DNA of 64,000 nt from Schistosoma haematobium (Eukaryota > Platyhelminthes > Trematoda > Strigeidida > Schistosomatidae). The position numbers were made by a program, and so were the translations under genes. The stretch lies in assembly GCF_000699445.3 (NCBI RefSeq), contig NC_067201.1:16857501-16921500 (forward strand), read 5' to 3'. The notes under the pieces were generated by a model. It did no database searches and was not told where the DNA came from. It saw nothing but the letters and a program-made list of their open reading frames with translations. This document shows positions 36,516 through 50,000 of this stretch, piece after piece. Numbering within the stretch: the first letter of the stretch is position 1; each line of letters starts with the position of its first letter.

Positions 36516-36730
36516 GTTTCTATACCATATGCATTATGAATTCAGAGCCTCTGAACCTTTATCAAACCTTAACAAGTTTTTAAATCATGTAAAAGAAGAA
36601 TATCCACTATAATTCATTGCTTACTTACAACATATTCTCACTTTATACTAACTGTCTTCTGATTGGCTAATAATTGTCAAGGTCATTTAAGATTTGTTCA
36701 AAGGTCGTCGTTAAATTAGAGTCTCTCCAC
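36515..36730 (-). repeat. Inverted-repeat right arm
   Basis: Reverse complement of the left arm at about 33478-33690, with moderate divergence and small indels. Confidence 0.75.
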
Positions 36731-39189
36731 GAAGCCTACTCAAAAATAATGAGACAAAAAAAACGAAAGGGGCTATAATAGCTTCGATAATAAAAGGAAG
36801 ACAGCCAATTGTATATCACAATACTGTTTCTAGAACTATATTTTATTCTATAATCACACATAATCCCATACTCTCAGCTTCTTTCCGAATCGCCTCCATT
36901 TGTCAGTTGTATGTCCACTCACACCTTGTTAACACTTATTTTCTTTAACCTATTAAAATGCTCTTTCTTAACAAATACCTTAATAAAAGAAAATTAGACT
37001 GAGTAATCATACCTTCAACATTCCTTCATGAATATTGGCTACTCTGCCTCTCGTCCTTTCTTTTACTTGCTCCCTCTTTCAGCCCCCTTGCGATATGGAA
37101 CGAAATATTTCATCCTGCACCATCCTCAAAGCCTTAGACATTCCAAAGGGACATAAGGTTGCGCCATTCAGAAGCTCCCACCTTCAATGAACCTATCCTT
37201 GACCATCAGTTGCACATTCGCAACGCAACTTTCGTGAAGCGCGCCAACTGTAGTACTGATTAAAACCATCTACGTTCATATCTTATAAATTATCAACCCA
37301 GCTATGTAATTTACTACAGTGGACATTGTATAATTTGTATCAATTTGATCTTGCCTGTAAACTGGCATGCCTCATGTAACAAACTGTTATTTGAGAATAA
37401 ATTATTATTATTATTAAGTTTTAGACGAAAAAGTCTGTGTCGATGATTGTAAGCCCCCTTCGACACTCTATGTAGCCCAAAAGAGTAGGCAAAAAACCTC
37501 ACCTAGGACCTCAGAAACAATAGTCATAAACGTACCCGGTGGATAAGTAATTCTTTGTAGGAAATACAGTTAATTTTACCAAACTAATGCGTTTTTGTTT
37601 TGAAGTCAACTGACCTGAAAATGCTTTCCGCTGGTAGTACCTAAGGTTTATTCTGGAATACTAACGGAGGTCCTATTGTCTGTAAGCTCAGCTTACCGGA
37701 ACGGGCTGTGACCAACTAAATCATTTTGTTGAGTGTATCCCCACTTCCTAACACTATGATGTCTAGAACAACTCAACTCATCCTTCAAGCAGTTCAGTAA
37801 TTGATTAGACCAATCAGACTCGAAACGAAGGTAAGGGATTTTACACAGAAATGATGATGGTCAGTTTGGAGCGTTTATATTTGACGGAGTTCCGACATTC
37901 CATAGTTGTGCTATGATAGATCCATGTACATATACTTTTCTGGGGGAACTAAACAGACTTTGATAACAGGGTATGAAGTTCAGTGGTGCTAAGGCATAGA
38001 ACAACTACCTGAAGTTCCAGAAAAATCATAAAGGATGTTGATTAACTACTGATTTTGAAGCATGTCCCATTCATCAACTAGCAGAAATGAGAAATGAAAG
38101 TACACATACTTTAGATAACCTTCAGGTATTAGTTTCTAGCGTCCACGAGTTAACAAAACGAATGAATTTGAGGTCAGAAGAAGGAATTCTTCCAACGGAC
38201 TTTAAATGAAGGTATCTTCTGGATTCCGATAACGCTAGTTTAATAATGTCCCTAAGAATAATGTTGTCAGTCCTGATGCTTAATCATAACTACAGTTGTG
38301 AAATTGCTGTTGAAGGTTGACTTCTTGTGATGTCGATTCTTCCCTGGAATAGGATAGAGAACTCATTCGTCTATGAAAATAACTAATATTCTTTTATTCA
38401 AGTGTTACGGCAGCAGCATGTAGTATTTACTTATAATATACCAACGCTGTGACGTTTTCTTCGTTTAATTGAAGTTTGGTATATCTGGTATCGTGAATCT
38501 TCCGGTTTTATGTGAGGGCCATCTTAACGTTGAACTTTCAGTAGCATTGTTTCCTATTAGTTTGCAGACTTCAGGAGACTTTGATACTCAAGGAAATTTC
38601 TTTGATAAATAATAATTATGTACATAAGCTTCATATTTAGTTATCGTATTACTTTGGTATTGGCGTTACCTGATCTATTTTCGTGAATCTGTAATCTCTC
38701 AATCGTCCCAGAGCCTAGAAACATGGACCTGACGGTAAGAGTAACTAAGTTGAACAACTTCATGGAGTTAGTTACGTTTCAGAATTTGTAGGTATTGTAT
38801 TTATAATAGGAAGAAGACTAGAATGGAAACATACATACGAAAATACCAACAAAATTAGATTCCATAAGACGGACAACGAGACGAAATAAGAATATTCGTC
38901 AAGGAAAACATAAATTGAAGAGGTTTCCCCCATACGTGCACGGGGACATCATAAAGAACTTTACATCAAGTCCTGAGTGACAAGATCTAGGTGTTGCTAT
39001 GAAAGTTTGACTTGGCGATTTCAAACAAACTGCATATTGGGAAGGCTGTTATTAATAAAAATAACACATTTTTAAAAACGCAACGAGTAGGAAAAATAAA
39101 TTTTTAAAGTTTCTGACGTTTTGCGACTCAATATAATCCATCTCTACAGAGGATAAGCAAACGAATAAAATTGACTCAAGTTTAACCAT
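36731..39189. other. Intergenic DNA with retroelement-like tail
   Basis: No gene supported. At 37330-37420 the sequence ends in AATAAATTATTATTATTATT, which looks like the tail of a non-LTR element, but no coding part was recognised upstream. Confidence 0.35.
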
Positions 39190-39420
39190 TTACTTACGCC
39201 TGTTACCCTCCGCAGAGGGGCAGAGGCCGCCGACCAGCATTCTCAAGTCCACTCTGTCCTTGACAGTCGTTTCCAATTGTTTCCAGCCGCTACTCTTTTT
39301 TATACCTGTAATGTGTTCCCTGGTCTTCCTCATTTCCGTTTTGCGCCAGGATTCCACGGTAGCGCTTGTTTCGCGATATAGCTTGCTGAGTTCCGAAAAG
39401 TATGCTCTCACGACCTTCAA
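39190..39420 (-). pseudogene. RTE-type retrotransposon 3' coding end
   Basis: On the minus strand the last codons read DRVDLRMLVGGLCPSAEGNR and then R, K, stop. This is the ending shared by a schistosome RTE subfamily. The preceding part (GWKQLETTVK) fits poorly conserved linker sequence. No reverse-transcriptase domain is attached, so it is a 5'-truncated fragment. Confidence 0.6.
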
Positions 39421-40319
39421 AACCTATTCCTGAACTCCTCTTCAGCTGGAATCTGTTTTTTCTCCCCCACAGGCTGTTATTGATGGTATACCGTCAAGGG
39501 ACAACGAGCACCTTGCTTATACAATTACTCATAAATATTTATATCTTTTTGATGATGGTTGTAGTAGTTCTCCATAGCTAACACAAGTTTAAATTGTACA
39601 AAAGAACAGAGCATAAATATTTGGCAGTTGGTTGTTTTATACCGTTTCCACTTGAGTTTATTTTATTTGTTTATTTGTTCTCTAAAGAAATGCCTTATAC
39701 TGAATCACGAAATTTCAGAAAATTTAGAAATATTATTTTTCTACTCATTGGGACATTACAAAATCACTTCGAACGAGTACATTGAGTATACAGATTACAG
39801 TCGTTTGCCGTTTTCGATGACCTGAATTATTGTATGATGAAGCAAGAGTTAAGAATCAGTCTATTTAGAACCATATCCGAAGGCATCTTCGCTTCCTAGG
39901 ATTGTGCTTGGTAGATTACATGACATAAGTAGGCACAACATTCAAGGTGCCTCTCGTCACTTCAGTGTAACCCTCCAACCCGAACTCCAGCACCGCATTT
40001 CACGAGATAACCTGGGGAGAATCAAGAGCTAAAGCGCCAGTAATCAGGCATGATCACAATTTTTCCAATTAGGAGTAGGCCTTTTTCAGAATTCCATCAT
40101 TACTATCATCACAATTTCTATTATTACTACTACTATTCTTAGTAGACATCCGAAACATGGCAATCTCAAACTAGGAACCAGGAACTGATAGTATCGAGAT
40201 CTCTTTGTTTTCAAACGGTGGAAAAAGTTAAGTGGGGGTTGAGGCAGGTAAGTACATACGATACGGCTTGGTAGAAGGTCAAGTATGCGTATAATAGTTT
40301 ATCGGTTTTGATGAATTTT
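39421..40319. other. Intergenic DNA
   Basis: No supported feature; a short ATT/ACT simple repeat lies near 40120-40135. Confidence 0.35.
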
Positions 40320-41140
40320 TACGTGCTGTGAGCCCGTCTAACACTAGAAAACATCCAGTTGGCGACATCTTCCGAAAAATCACTGATGACACAGAGTACG
40401 ACAATTGTACACTGAAGGATTCATTCCGTCATATTCATCTTAGATAAGCACACTTCCTTATTATGAGAGGATTCAATCTTCCTGAAACCAACTTCACTGG
40501 ACACACGTTTGGTAAAAGTAACAACTCACCGAAACCCAGTTCCTCAACCTCACTGAAGATTTGTGACCATTTAAAAACGCCAACTCAGCAACCCATTAGA
40601 GAAACATTCAGATGCCGTCACTCGTAGACTGCATATTTTCAAACGAAGAATTCCTAATTTGCAACTTCGCGACACTGGTTGTTACAGGAAAAAGCCATCA
40701 CGTCGCCATATTCTTTAATCGTGTTGGCAAAACTGGGCTTAAGCATCCTACATACAACGGGCGTCGTAGATTCAAACGGTTGGATGGCTTGGTCTTAGAG
40801 GATGATCTACGTCAGGTGGACAGAGATGCTTAGCCTCAACTTGATGTGGACTGTCACTTGGATTTATTAATGCACATTATCTTAAGCGCTACAAGCCAGT
40901 CTGTCCCATATGCGGTCCCCGAAAGATACAACCAATCTACTGTCTTTAGGACACGGACTCGCTCAATGACAAGACTTAGAGGGAACTACCGGGCGGAATA
41001 CAAATGAATTAGTGACGATAGAACATATAGGCAGTTCGAATAATTACACGTAGCACAAATGCGCCAATGAATGATGGGCCCTACTAATATTACTTTTCCA
41101 CTTGTAAAATATACTGCACAACACAGGTTTCTGCATGAAG
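40320..41140 (+). pseudogene. CR1-type endonuclease fragment
   Basis: Near 40465-40510 the translation gives IMRGFNLPETNFTGHTF, matching the GDFN motif region of CR1-clade endonucleases with Gly-Asp changed. At 40612-40833 the frame reads LVDCIFSNEEFLICNF and GKSHHVAIFFNR, matching the DLIFTN and SDH catalytic regions. Several frame breaks are present and no reverse transcriptase follows. Confidence 0.65.
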
Positions 41141-41392
41141 TAATCAGTGAACAATAGATACTAGATAGAGAAGCTTGTTAAGCAAGAACTTTTGTTTCAT
41201 TTGCAATCATCTGAAGCGTTTGGAATTATTTATTTGGCTCCTGAAACAATCGTCTTTTCTTAGCACTCAAATACTCCTTTATTATTTTTTCGCATCGCAA
41301 TCAGCCGTCCTGCCGAATGGTGATGTGATACCTGCTAGTGTCCCAAACTCTTACTAGCATGAAAAAAACACATTCAGATTGTATGATGTAAA

Positions 41393-41547
41393 AACCCACA
41401 AATAGCTACCACCCTTTGACTAGAATTAATAAAATCCAACTCAAACGGTTCAAACGGTTACGGAAGAAATGGAAGCGTTCGCCTAACAGACTTATTTATC
41501 TGGTAGCAGTGGATCACCGTTGCCTCCAGGTAAGAACCCAAGTATGT
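41393..41547 (+). repeat. Inverted repeat, left copy
   Basis: Reverse-complement match to 43479-43631, for example GGAAGCGTTCGCCTAACAGA and CTTATTTATCTGGTA. Divergence is roughly one base in ten. Confidence 0.75.
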
Positions 41548-41579
41548 CTGACGACAGTAAATGAAACATATTAGTAGAT

Positions 41580-42560
41580 TATAGAGGGACACTGTCCTCA
41601 GTCCATAAGAATATGTCAAGTTTCCTCTTCAAGGACTCCAGGGAAGTCAGTTGTACTAAATCAGCCGGCAATTAATTCCAGCGTTTGACTACTTGTAAAC
41701 AATAGACAGTGTGCCTACAGTTCATTCTGCTGTGTTGCGCCCCAGTTTCTGTGTTACCTCAAGGTTTGTGTTGTGGCTGAGCTTAAGCAGGAATTTGAGA
41801 GGATAATGAGAAGTGTTTGGAATGCTGTAAGTTATCAGAAGTTCAAGTCTAAGACGCCTGTACTCTAGCGGGTAAAGGTTTAGAGATTTGGGGCGTTCTC
41901 CATATAGCTTGGATTTGAGTTCCGACACTGATTTTGTGGCTAGCCGTTGGATACGTTCCAATGTTTCTTTATCATATTTCCATAATCTAAATGGGGTCTA
42001 GCAAGTGTTAAAGATTAGGTGGAATCTTCTATCGTCAATTCGATCAAAAATACTGTACAACGCTACCAGCGCAAGGTTTGCTCGAAAAGCATCTTTATGG
42101 AATATAGCGCAAGTTTTTATATCATAGGACATCAACATTCTCAGACCTTTCTCAACTTTGACACCTGTAGAAGGGGGTAGTCTGAAAGATGTTTCACATG
42201 AACTACCTAACACGGTAAAGTGTTTAAAGTAAGCCCGCCGTTATCCTCGAAACTTTGGAGTAGTGTTGGATTCCAATGAAATACCAGCTTACCAAATTTT
42301 CACGAATTTCAACGTCGTCAGCGAAAATTAATAAAACTATACCTCTGAGGAAGGTAATTTATGTAAATTAAAAACGATCATATTGCTGATCCCTGACGGA
42401 CCATACTTGGACATTCTGTAGCCTGAAAAAAGTGAAGTTTACCATGACCCTAAGAAGCCGATTATTTAGATATGAAGTAAGCCAATCAATTAATGTTGGC
42501 TTGATACTTAGTCGTTTGAGCTCTTTGACAAGACCAGATTACCACTGATTAGTCATGACA
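41580..42560 (-). pseudogene. CR1-type reverse-transcriptase 3' half, decayed
   Basis: On the minus strand, IFADDVEIREN near 42330 is the catalytic box region. It is followed by ERIQRLATKSVSELKSKL, then SLNLYPLEYRRLRLELL (about 41850-41900), and a C-terminal end with VVKRWN, LPADLVQLTSLESLKRKL and a stop near 41581. Internal stops and frame changes are present. It probably belongs to the same family as the endonuclease fragment at 40.3 kb, but in the opposite orientation. Confidence 0.7.
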
Positions 42561-43290
42561 AAGATTTGTAACTGCAGAGAGAAATCGGTCAGTTTAAGCA
42601 AGCTCGACACCAAGATATTGGATATTGTATATACATTTGATACCAGGGTCACTTAAGTTTGTGGGTTTTCGAATAGTTTGGATGTAATAAATATAAATGT
42701 TGTCATACAATCTTCTCATCCTTTCCCTCAATACTGTATTGACTTTATCGTTGTAAGATACTTACGTCTACAGCCTTTTCCAATCATTGAACTTAGCAAA
42801 TTGGTCCGAACTTCAGGGTTTGAAATTTTTAATATTTCGAGCTAGTGCACATAAATAATAAACCGAATGTTGTTTCAAATCCGCTTCACATTATGAAGTG
42901 GTTTTTTGTTTCCTTAGTACCTCTAAAACCTGATAAAATGAAGCGTTCTTCTCACTATTCACTTTTCATGCTTGACCAATAAACTGCGGTTAGGACATGT
43001 CCCAGCTGTTTCTATACATCAGACCAATTTCAGAATACATATATACCGATTTTCAGTTTGTTCAATATCAGACGTTATTCAAGATGCTTTCAGATTAACA
43101 TTCAATACTTGTCTCAGACAACAAAAAAGGGGAAATAAAGGCGAACAAGAGGGAAATAATGGGGTAAATGCTTTGGTAGCGAAAAGATAAATAAAGAGGA
43201 AACCGCGCCAGAATGTCGCCTTTTTCGCCGGTCCGGAGGAAATAATGCGGATTCCCCCCTCATAGCCGCTTTGTCGATAAATAACCGACT

Positions 43291-43420
43291 TTTCGCCTAA
43301 ATATCCTCAGCATTGTCGAATTTTCGCCTAAATGTCCGCTGATTTGTCAACTTCTCGCCTAAATTTCCGCAGAATTGCCTAATTATACGCTTAATTGTTT
43401 ACTTTTCGCCTAAATACACA
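43291..43420 (+). repeat. Degenerate tandem repeat of about 31 bp
   Basis: The core TTTTCGCCTAAAT recurs at about 43290, 43321, 43351 and 43402 with a weaker unit near 43382. The spacers share CCGC.GA.TTGTC-like bases. Confidence 0.55.
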
Positions 43421-43478
43421 CAGAACTCCCTATTTAGCTACACGTGTAGCTAAACTTGTGAAAAGTATATCCACTTTC

Positions 43479-43631
43479 CATACTCAGGTTCTTACCTCGA
43501 GGCATCGGTGATCCACTGATACCAGATAAATAAGTCTGTTAGGCGAACGCTTCCATTTCTTCCATAACCGTTCAAACCATTTGATTTGGATTGCTTTAAT
43601 TCTAGTCAAAGGGTGGTAGTTATTTGTGGGT
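43479..43631 (-). repeat. Inverted repeat, right copy
   Basis: Partner of 41393-41547. Confidence 0.75.
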
Positions 43632-46600
43632 TGGTATATCACATACTCTGACTCGATTCAGAGTATGTACAACTAAAGCTAGTATTCCAAAGACGTGCAT
43701 CATGTTGACATCTTACGTTATTTTTCATCAGATCAATCCGGTGATTTCCGTTTTTCTACCGGAAATAGCATGCCCTCTCGGTGGAGAATATTGAATTTCA
43801 AAGTGTGGAGACACATATGGTACAGTCATATCATCTTCTGAAAGCTGCCAACTCAGTACTCGATCAATTATAAAAGGTTTCCAGGAAAAAAGGTTATAAT
43901 AATGATGAAATATCATGGTAGAATGGCTTGCGATTACTGGATATGTGAAAATATTTGGTTTTTTGAGTAGTTAGTACTATGATAACCTTAGGAGGTCATT
44001 CAGGTCTACAAATATGGACACCAGATTAGCAAAAAGTTAGTTGGATGAAAATTTAAATAATCCGACATCTGGGTTCAACACTTGTTACAGAATCACTGAG
44101 CTTGACGGCACTTTAGGCTTATAACTGACTCAACAGCATATGTATATTTCGGTAGAAAAGCTAACCAATCTATTTTGACCTATGATTGTATTCAGCTAAC
44201 TTGATAGATGAATACACCTAACACAACTATGATTGCGAAAAGAGCGATAAAAGGCCAGAAAAACCAACACGAACATGAACGTTTGTTATTTGAAAATGTT
44301 AACTATACGGATATACAAATAAACTGAAGCGGTTAGTATGGGCCAACGAAACTAATACTTGAAATATTAACAAATAATTTATAGTATGATTTCGGTACCA
44401 TGTTCATATCATGCCACTAAAATCCCATAAATCCGAAGGTGTTGTTTAGACGCACAGCCGAACGTTTACGGTATTTATTACAATAATCGTTGGTAATCCC
44501 GAAAACTTAATGATATAAAACTAACAAAGAGTGTTCATGTGATGAACGTTTTTTGTCTTATTAGTTATTAACGTAAAAATCACTTCGTTTGGCTACCATT
44601 AACTCGATTACGTTCAACTGTATTATACAAAATGTCTGTACACCTTCAAATACGATAAGTAAATGCTCATTTATTCTATCATCATTGTCCTGTCCTACGT
44701 TTGAAATATATTCCTATTGCACTGCTAGGAAAAATGCACCACTTCTTAAAGGGTTAAGGCACAGACACCAAATACAATATTGGCCCTACTCAAAGTATTC
44801 TGGAAAAACAAAATGATCTACTATTTTTCTGTTTCAAAAACTAAAATCTCATGAATTATGCTTGTATGCAAGGTTTGCTATTTAAATTTCCATCTATAAA
44901 TGTCAGACGCTGAAATTTAAAAGCCACAGATGTTAAGTAATCTCAAGTTTAAATGAACTCTGTACTACCAAAGTTAAGACTAAGGTAATTGTATTTCTTT
45001 TTCCCAAACTTTATAATGCTGATGTACAGTCTGGAAGCCTGTTTTCACTTAGATAATGTACATATGTCCAGTGTGATGTAGGTTCAGAAAAGTATCTATC
45101 AAAATTACTTTTATTATATTTAAGCATAGAATTCTTCTCAAATGATCCACCACTAGTGTAGAGTTAGTTTTTTAATTTGCCTCATAAACCCAGAATATTT
45201 TTATGTCAAGGAGATAACTAGGCAAGAATTCTTCCCTTAGCAACTTTTGTTTTACGTTTTCCTGCACAAATTACTCCACAGCACGGAAACAATTAGTACT
45301 GTAAGCAATTGAAAAATTAATTCAAAGAATAATAGAAATAATATAATAACAAAAAACACAAAACAACATTTTTAATATTTATCGTTAACACGGCAAAGTT
45401 AATTTTCCATCCTTAGGTTTAATGGATGGTTTTCTATAGAATTTCATCCATTAACTACGTGGCCCAAAGCCCTTATTGACCAAACAAAATCAATCATGTT
45501 TCATGAAAGATTGGTAGCAGGTGTTAAGATGTGCAAAAGCCTATTCACAAAACAACAAATTTAAGTTAATCTTAAATCTACACAGATTCCAAGCGCTTAT
45601 TAGTTAAGGAAATACAGATGTTCCCTGATATCGATACCTCAACTACTTTAAACTACCGTATAACTGCTCATCGAGCTCCTGATTAACGCAAAATTGGACT
45701 TTAATTGAACAAGAAAACAGACAAGATTTGATAATGATGAACTTGCAATCTATCTAAATAAAAACGTTTTACTCCATTAGTTGTTCAAAATTTGAAAGAA
45801 ATCTTTATGTACACACAGTTTTATTCTGGTAGTGTTTACTTATCATCGAACTAAGTATTTAGTGCCTTACAGCAACCTATGGCAGGAGCTGTCAAGCAAT
45901 TTTTTATTATTTTTAAACGTATTTCATCACGTAAATTTGACATACTTATAATAAGTTTTAATAGAATAATGATAAATACGCCAACACAAGTAAATGTTTA
46001 GGCGATTTCTTTTACGAATGTTCTAAATCTCACAGTATTTTCACGGACCGTTTAGCACCTGACCACCTGTCCAATGATGAAAATCCATAGATTTTCCCAT
46101 TCATTACATTGAAAAGTCAGATCTTTACCTCACCAGTCTGGGTGAAATAATAAACAGAAAAATAAATTTTGTTTCCTTGAGAAACAATTATTATTTCTGG
46201 AACCAAATGATTTTGCTGTTGCTCCGTCGCAGAAATGTATGGCATCTTTAAAACTTTAAAATAATAATATGAAAAATTAAAATAACACAAAATACTAATA
46301 TTTTTTCGTCTATATCTTCATCATCATATTTATATGTACGTATGAAACCAATCAATGAAACTAATGAAATAGGTTTCATAACGAAGCATAGTCAGTAAAA
46401 ACAAGTATATGGTACAATTTGATAGCAGAGTAACATGTATACTAATAGCGATACGGTTAAGCACAACGGCTTTAATAACGGAATGTCGGTAATATAACTA
46501 ACTGGGTTCATATAAGATTTAACCGATTGGGAATAATAAGTAGTAATTGATTATACATATATGTATTCTCAGTTGGCTGGATTTTATATACACTCAGTTA

Positions 46601-47047
46601 GTTATGTTGCTGATAGTTTATTCAGAAAAAACAACCAGTTTCCTCCAAAAGCTAGTTTATGAAAATAACTTATTAGCAATCGTATGTATTCTACATTTTA
46701 GACATGGTTAAACTATATTCAATGAGAAAAATAATCAATAGGTAACCAAACTTCATCACTTCATACATTTAGATTAGCGTGGTTTTTATGCGAATGTAGT
46801 GAAGTTTGAAAGGACTTTTCGTAAGGAAAGTTCTTTGCACTTCATATCTATCGCAATGTGAATGTAATTTTTACCATAGAGACGAGTTAAACGGCTATGT
46901 TTTACAGTTTAGTCTATAAATCTCATAATTGTGACGACATATCTGCCTAGTATTTTAAAATAATTAAGTATTTTTGTTTACAATTTCTGTATTACTAGCA
47001 TTTCATCATGACATAACATATAACATTATTTTTATTAGGATACCGAA
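43632..47047. other. AT-rich intergenic DNA upstream of FANK1
   Basis: No gene supported. The final bases before the FANK1 start (TTTTTATTAGGATACCGAA) contain a possible acceptor, so a 5' non-coding exon may lie somewhere in this stretch. Confidence 0.4.
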
Positions 47048-50000
47048 ATGAATAAAACTTACTCCAAAGATGATAAAATTCAAGGGAAACCATCCCCACC
47101 AAATATCACCAGTGTAACTTATGTGAGTGTAGATCTGGATTGGAAAGACTACTTGAATAAAATTCATGAAAAAATGAATGCCCAATCTGATAAAATCAAT
47201 CCATTAGCTGAAGTAATTTTCAAGAAAGATTCTTCTGAAGATTGGGAAAGTGGATATATGTAATCTGTTATTTAAAAAATCTCCAACAAAAATGTTTCTT
47301 TTTCTTTTTCCAATTTTTAAGTGGCTACGATCATCAATGTACATGCAAAAACTTAGAACCTGATACATCATATTATTTTCGAATGCGTTTTAAAAATTTG
47401 AAAGAATTTGAAAATTGGAGTGATGTGGTACATGTTCAAACAAACCGTAAGCTTATTATGTTGATATTTTTAAAAAAAATAATGAATTTCTATACAATGT
47501 ATTTCTTTTATTAGAACTTCCTGTAACTGGTCATGAAATACATGTTGCTATAAGACAGGAAAATGTCTTACGTTTACGCGAGTTACTTGAAAAAGAGTAA
47601 GTTATTTGAATTACTAATATTTATAGACACTTAACTATTTGATAAATTCAACAAGAATTTCATTATAACTAGGCGACAGGTAGCTGAATCCCTTAAAAAG
47701 TGATAACTTTATTATAGTCTTATTCTTAATGAAATATTAACCTACTTTATGAATTATTGAGAAACAGATAATTTTATTGTTTGATGAGAACAGTTAAAAT
47801 CCTAAATCATTACAGTAATGTGACATTAAAGATCTTTTCTAGTCTTTACAAGAACCTAGATCATATGTGTTTTTTTTTGAATGACTTTTGATCATATTTA
47901 TGTTGGTGTTAAGCATTCTATCTATAAATATGTTATTCTGCTCAGACAAAAACTTTTAATTATCCAGTTGTTTTGTCTCTTGTTAACCGATAATTTGACA
48001 TTTTAGCGTGAAGCACTTACTTTTTTTGAGTTATTAACTGGAATATTTTAAACGTATATTCTCATCTGAAATACAGAGGCTTCCTATTATTCATTATTTT
48101 GATTTTCATAGTAAGTCGTATATTAGTTACTTTTAAACGATATTTATTTCGAATTTTTGTCCTTAGACAAGCATCCATTGAAGCAATAGATGAGTTAGGA
48201 TTTACTGCTCTTATGTATTGCGCCCAGCGAAATCTTTCGGAGTAAGTCTGTTGAAATTAAATTTGATTATGAATTCTTAACCACCAAAATGAACGCTATA
48301 AATAATTTTGTTCTATAAATGTATTACATTGTGTATACATAAAACTTTGCATCAGAAAAAAAAGATTGATCGATTATTGATCACTTTTTGATCGAATGGG
48401 ACTCATAATTTTGGGAATATATTGATGTTAGTAAGTTCACAATTATTAAATTCGTTACATTTGGTATCTTAAAAGCTCAAAAGATGTACAAATATCCATC
48501 ATGGACTGATTTTAGTCAGACAACCAACAAAAGACAATTGCAATTTAATGAACTGTTACTGTCTAAGTAAGATCACTCTGTAATACAAAACTACAAAATT
48601 TGGCGAGGTTTGCAACTGTCTATTGTGAAAGAACGTGTAGTTTCTACGATATGCCAGCTGAAAGTTTAAGAGAATCATTAATAGATCTCTCTTGAAAGGA
48701 GTTTGCCAACTGAAAAGTATTAAACTGTTGTTTTGTCAAAGTTGTACACTTATTATAAATAATTGTTAAAGAACAACTTTATCACGTAGAGATCTCGTGT
48801 CAAGGAGAAAAATTTGTAGTGATCGCTGTTGCTTTTGAAAATTCGAAGATAAGCTACAGTAAAACATAAATATAGGCTTCTAATTCCTTTGAATTTATCG
48901 GGAAGGTGTATCTATTTCATTACGTATATTCAGGATGTTTTGGAAATTTATAACAACATCACAGATTAGCTTTATATTTGGACACACTAATCATGCAAAA
49001 TGTAATTTTGTTTTGTATAAAAATTGGTTTTAAATTTAGTGCTCGATTCTTCAGTGTCTAGCGACGTTTGTGGACAGAAAGATTTGATTGGACCGGTAAC
49101 CAGTACTTGCAAATTGAGTAAACACCAATTTACACTGATCAATATATTTATCATTTAAACAACTCTGAAAGAACCTTGCGGTTATCTAGGTTAACAAAAT
49201 GGAGGGTCGGGATAACTAGTGGATGAAGTAACTTAAATATAGTTCAACTTATTGAAGTGCTTTTTGAAATGCCTCTTAAAAAATTTGGAATCTAATAATC
49301 ATAGGAACTATCCAGTATTTGTGTTTGTTATTCGTTCTTCAGTTGGTCTAAAATTCAGTGACATTATGGATTAATATTCTTTAGATCCAGAACTTTTTAT
49401 TATATGCAGTTATTAAATGTTGTCACGTAGTTTAATGCTCTCTTGATGTGATTTTTGAAAGTGGAGACTATCGATACTATCTAATCGAGAGATTTATATT
49501 TCAAAATACTTCCCAGCCATTACTAACAACTATGCATAATAAAATATGTATACCAGAAAATATTTGTTACATCCACATTGTCTACAGTGTCCGTCTAGTA
49601 ACTAAATACTTCCTTCATATCTTCTATAGCATGATATCAATCTTACTTGAAGCCAATGCAAATACAGAAACAGAATCTAGTACAGGAAAAACTGCGATTA
49701 TGTTTGCTGCTTTCAAAGTTAGTAGTTTTGTTTTGAATGAAAACTTACAGTTAATTTCTCTGATTACCATCAACTTACTTGAGATAACAGATCATTTATT
49801 AAAAAGTAATTTTCAAGGAGTAGAGGCAAAAAGGTAATTTTATAGCTGAGATGATTTGATAATGTACGCTACAAGATATGTTTCAATCAAAACTAACTAA
49901 CACTCCCCACACAACGATGGGCTTTGTTCACAGAAATTCGTTCAGTAGTCTATGAAATTTGTCACTGTTTGTCCAACTGCTTATACCTGTTTTGTGATCA

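Noticed and set aside
43291..43420. CRISPR array
   Set aside because: The repeat is degenerate with no unique equal-length spacers, and the window is animal nuclear DNA.
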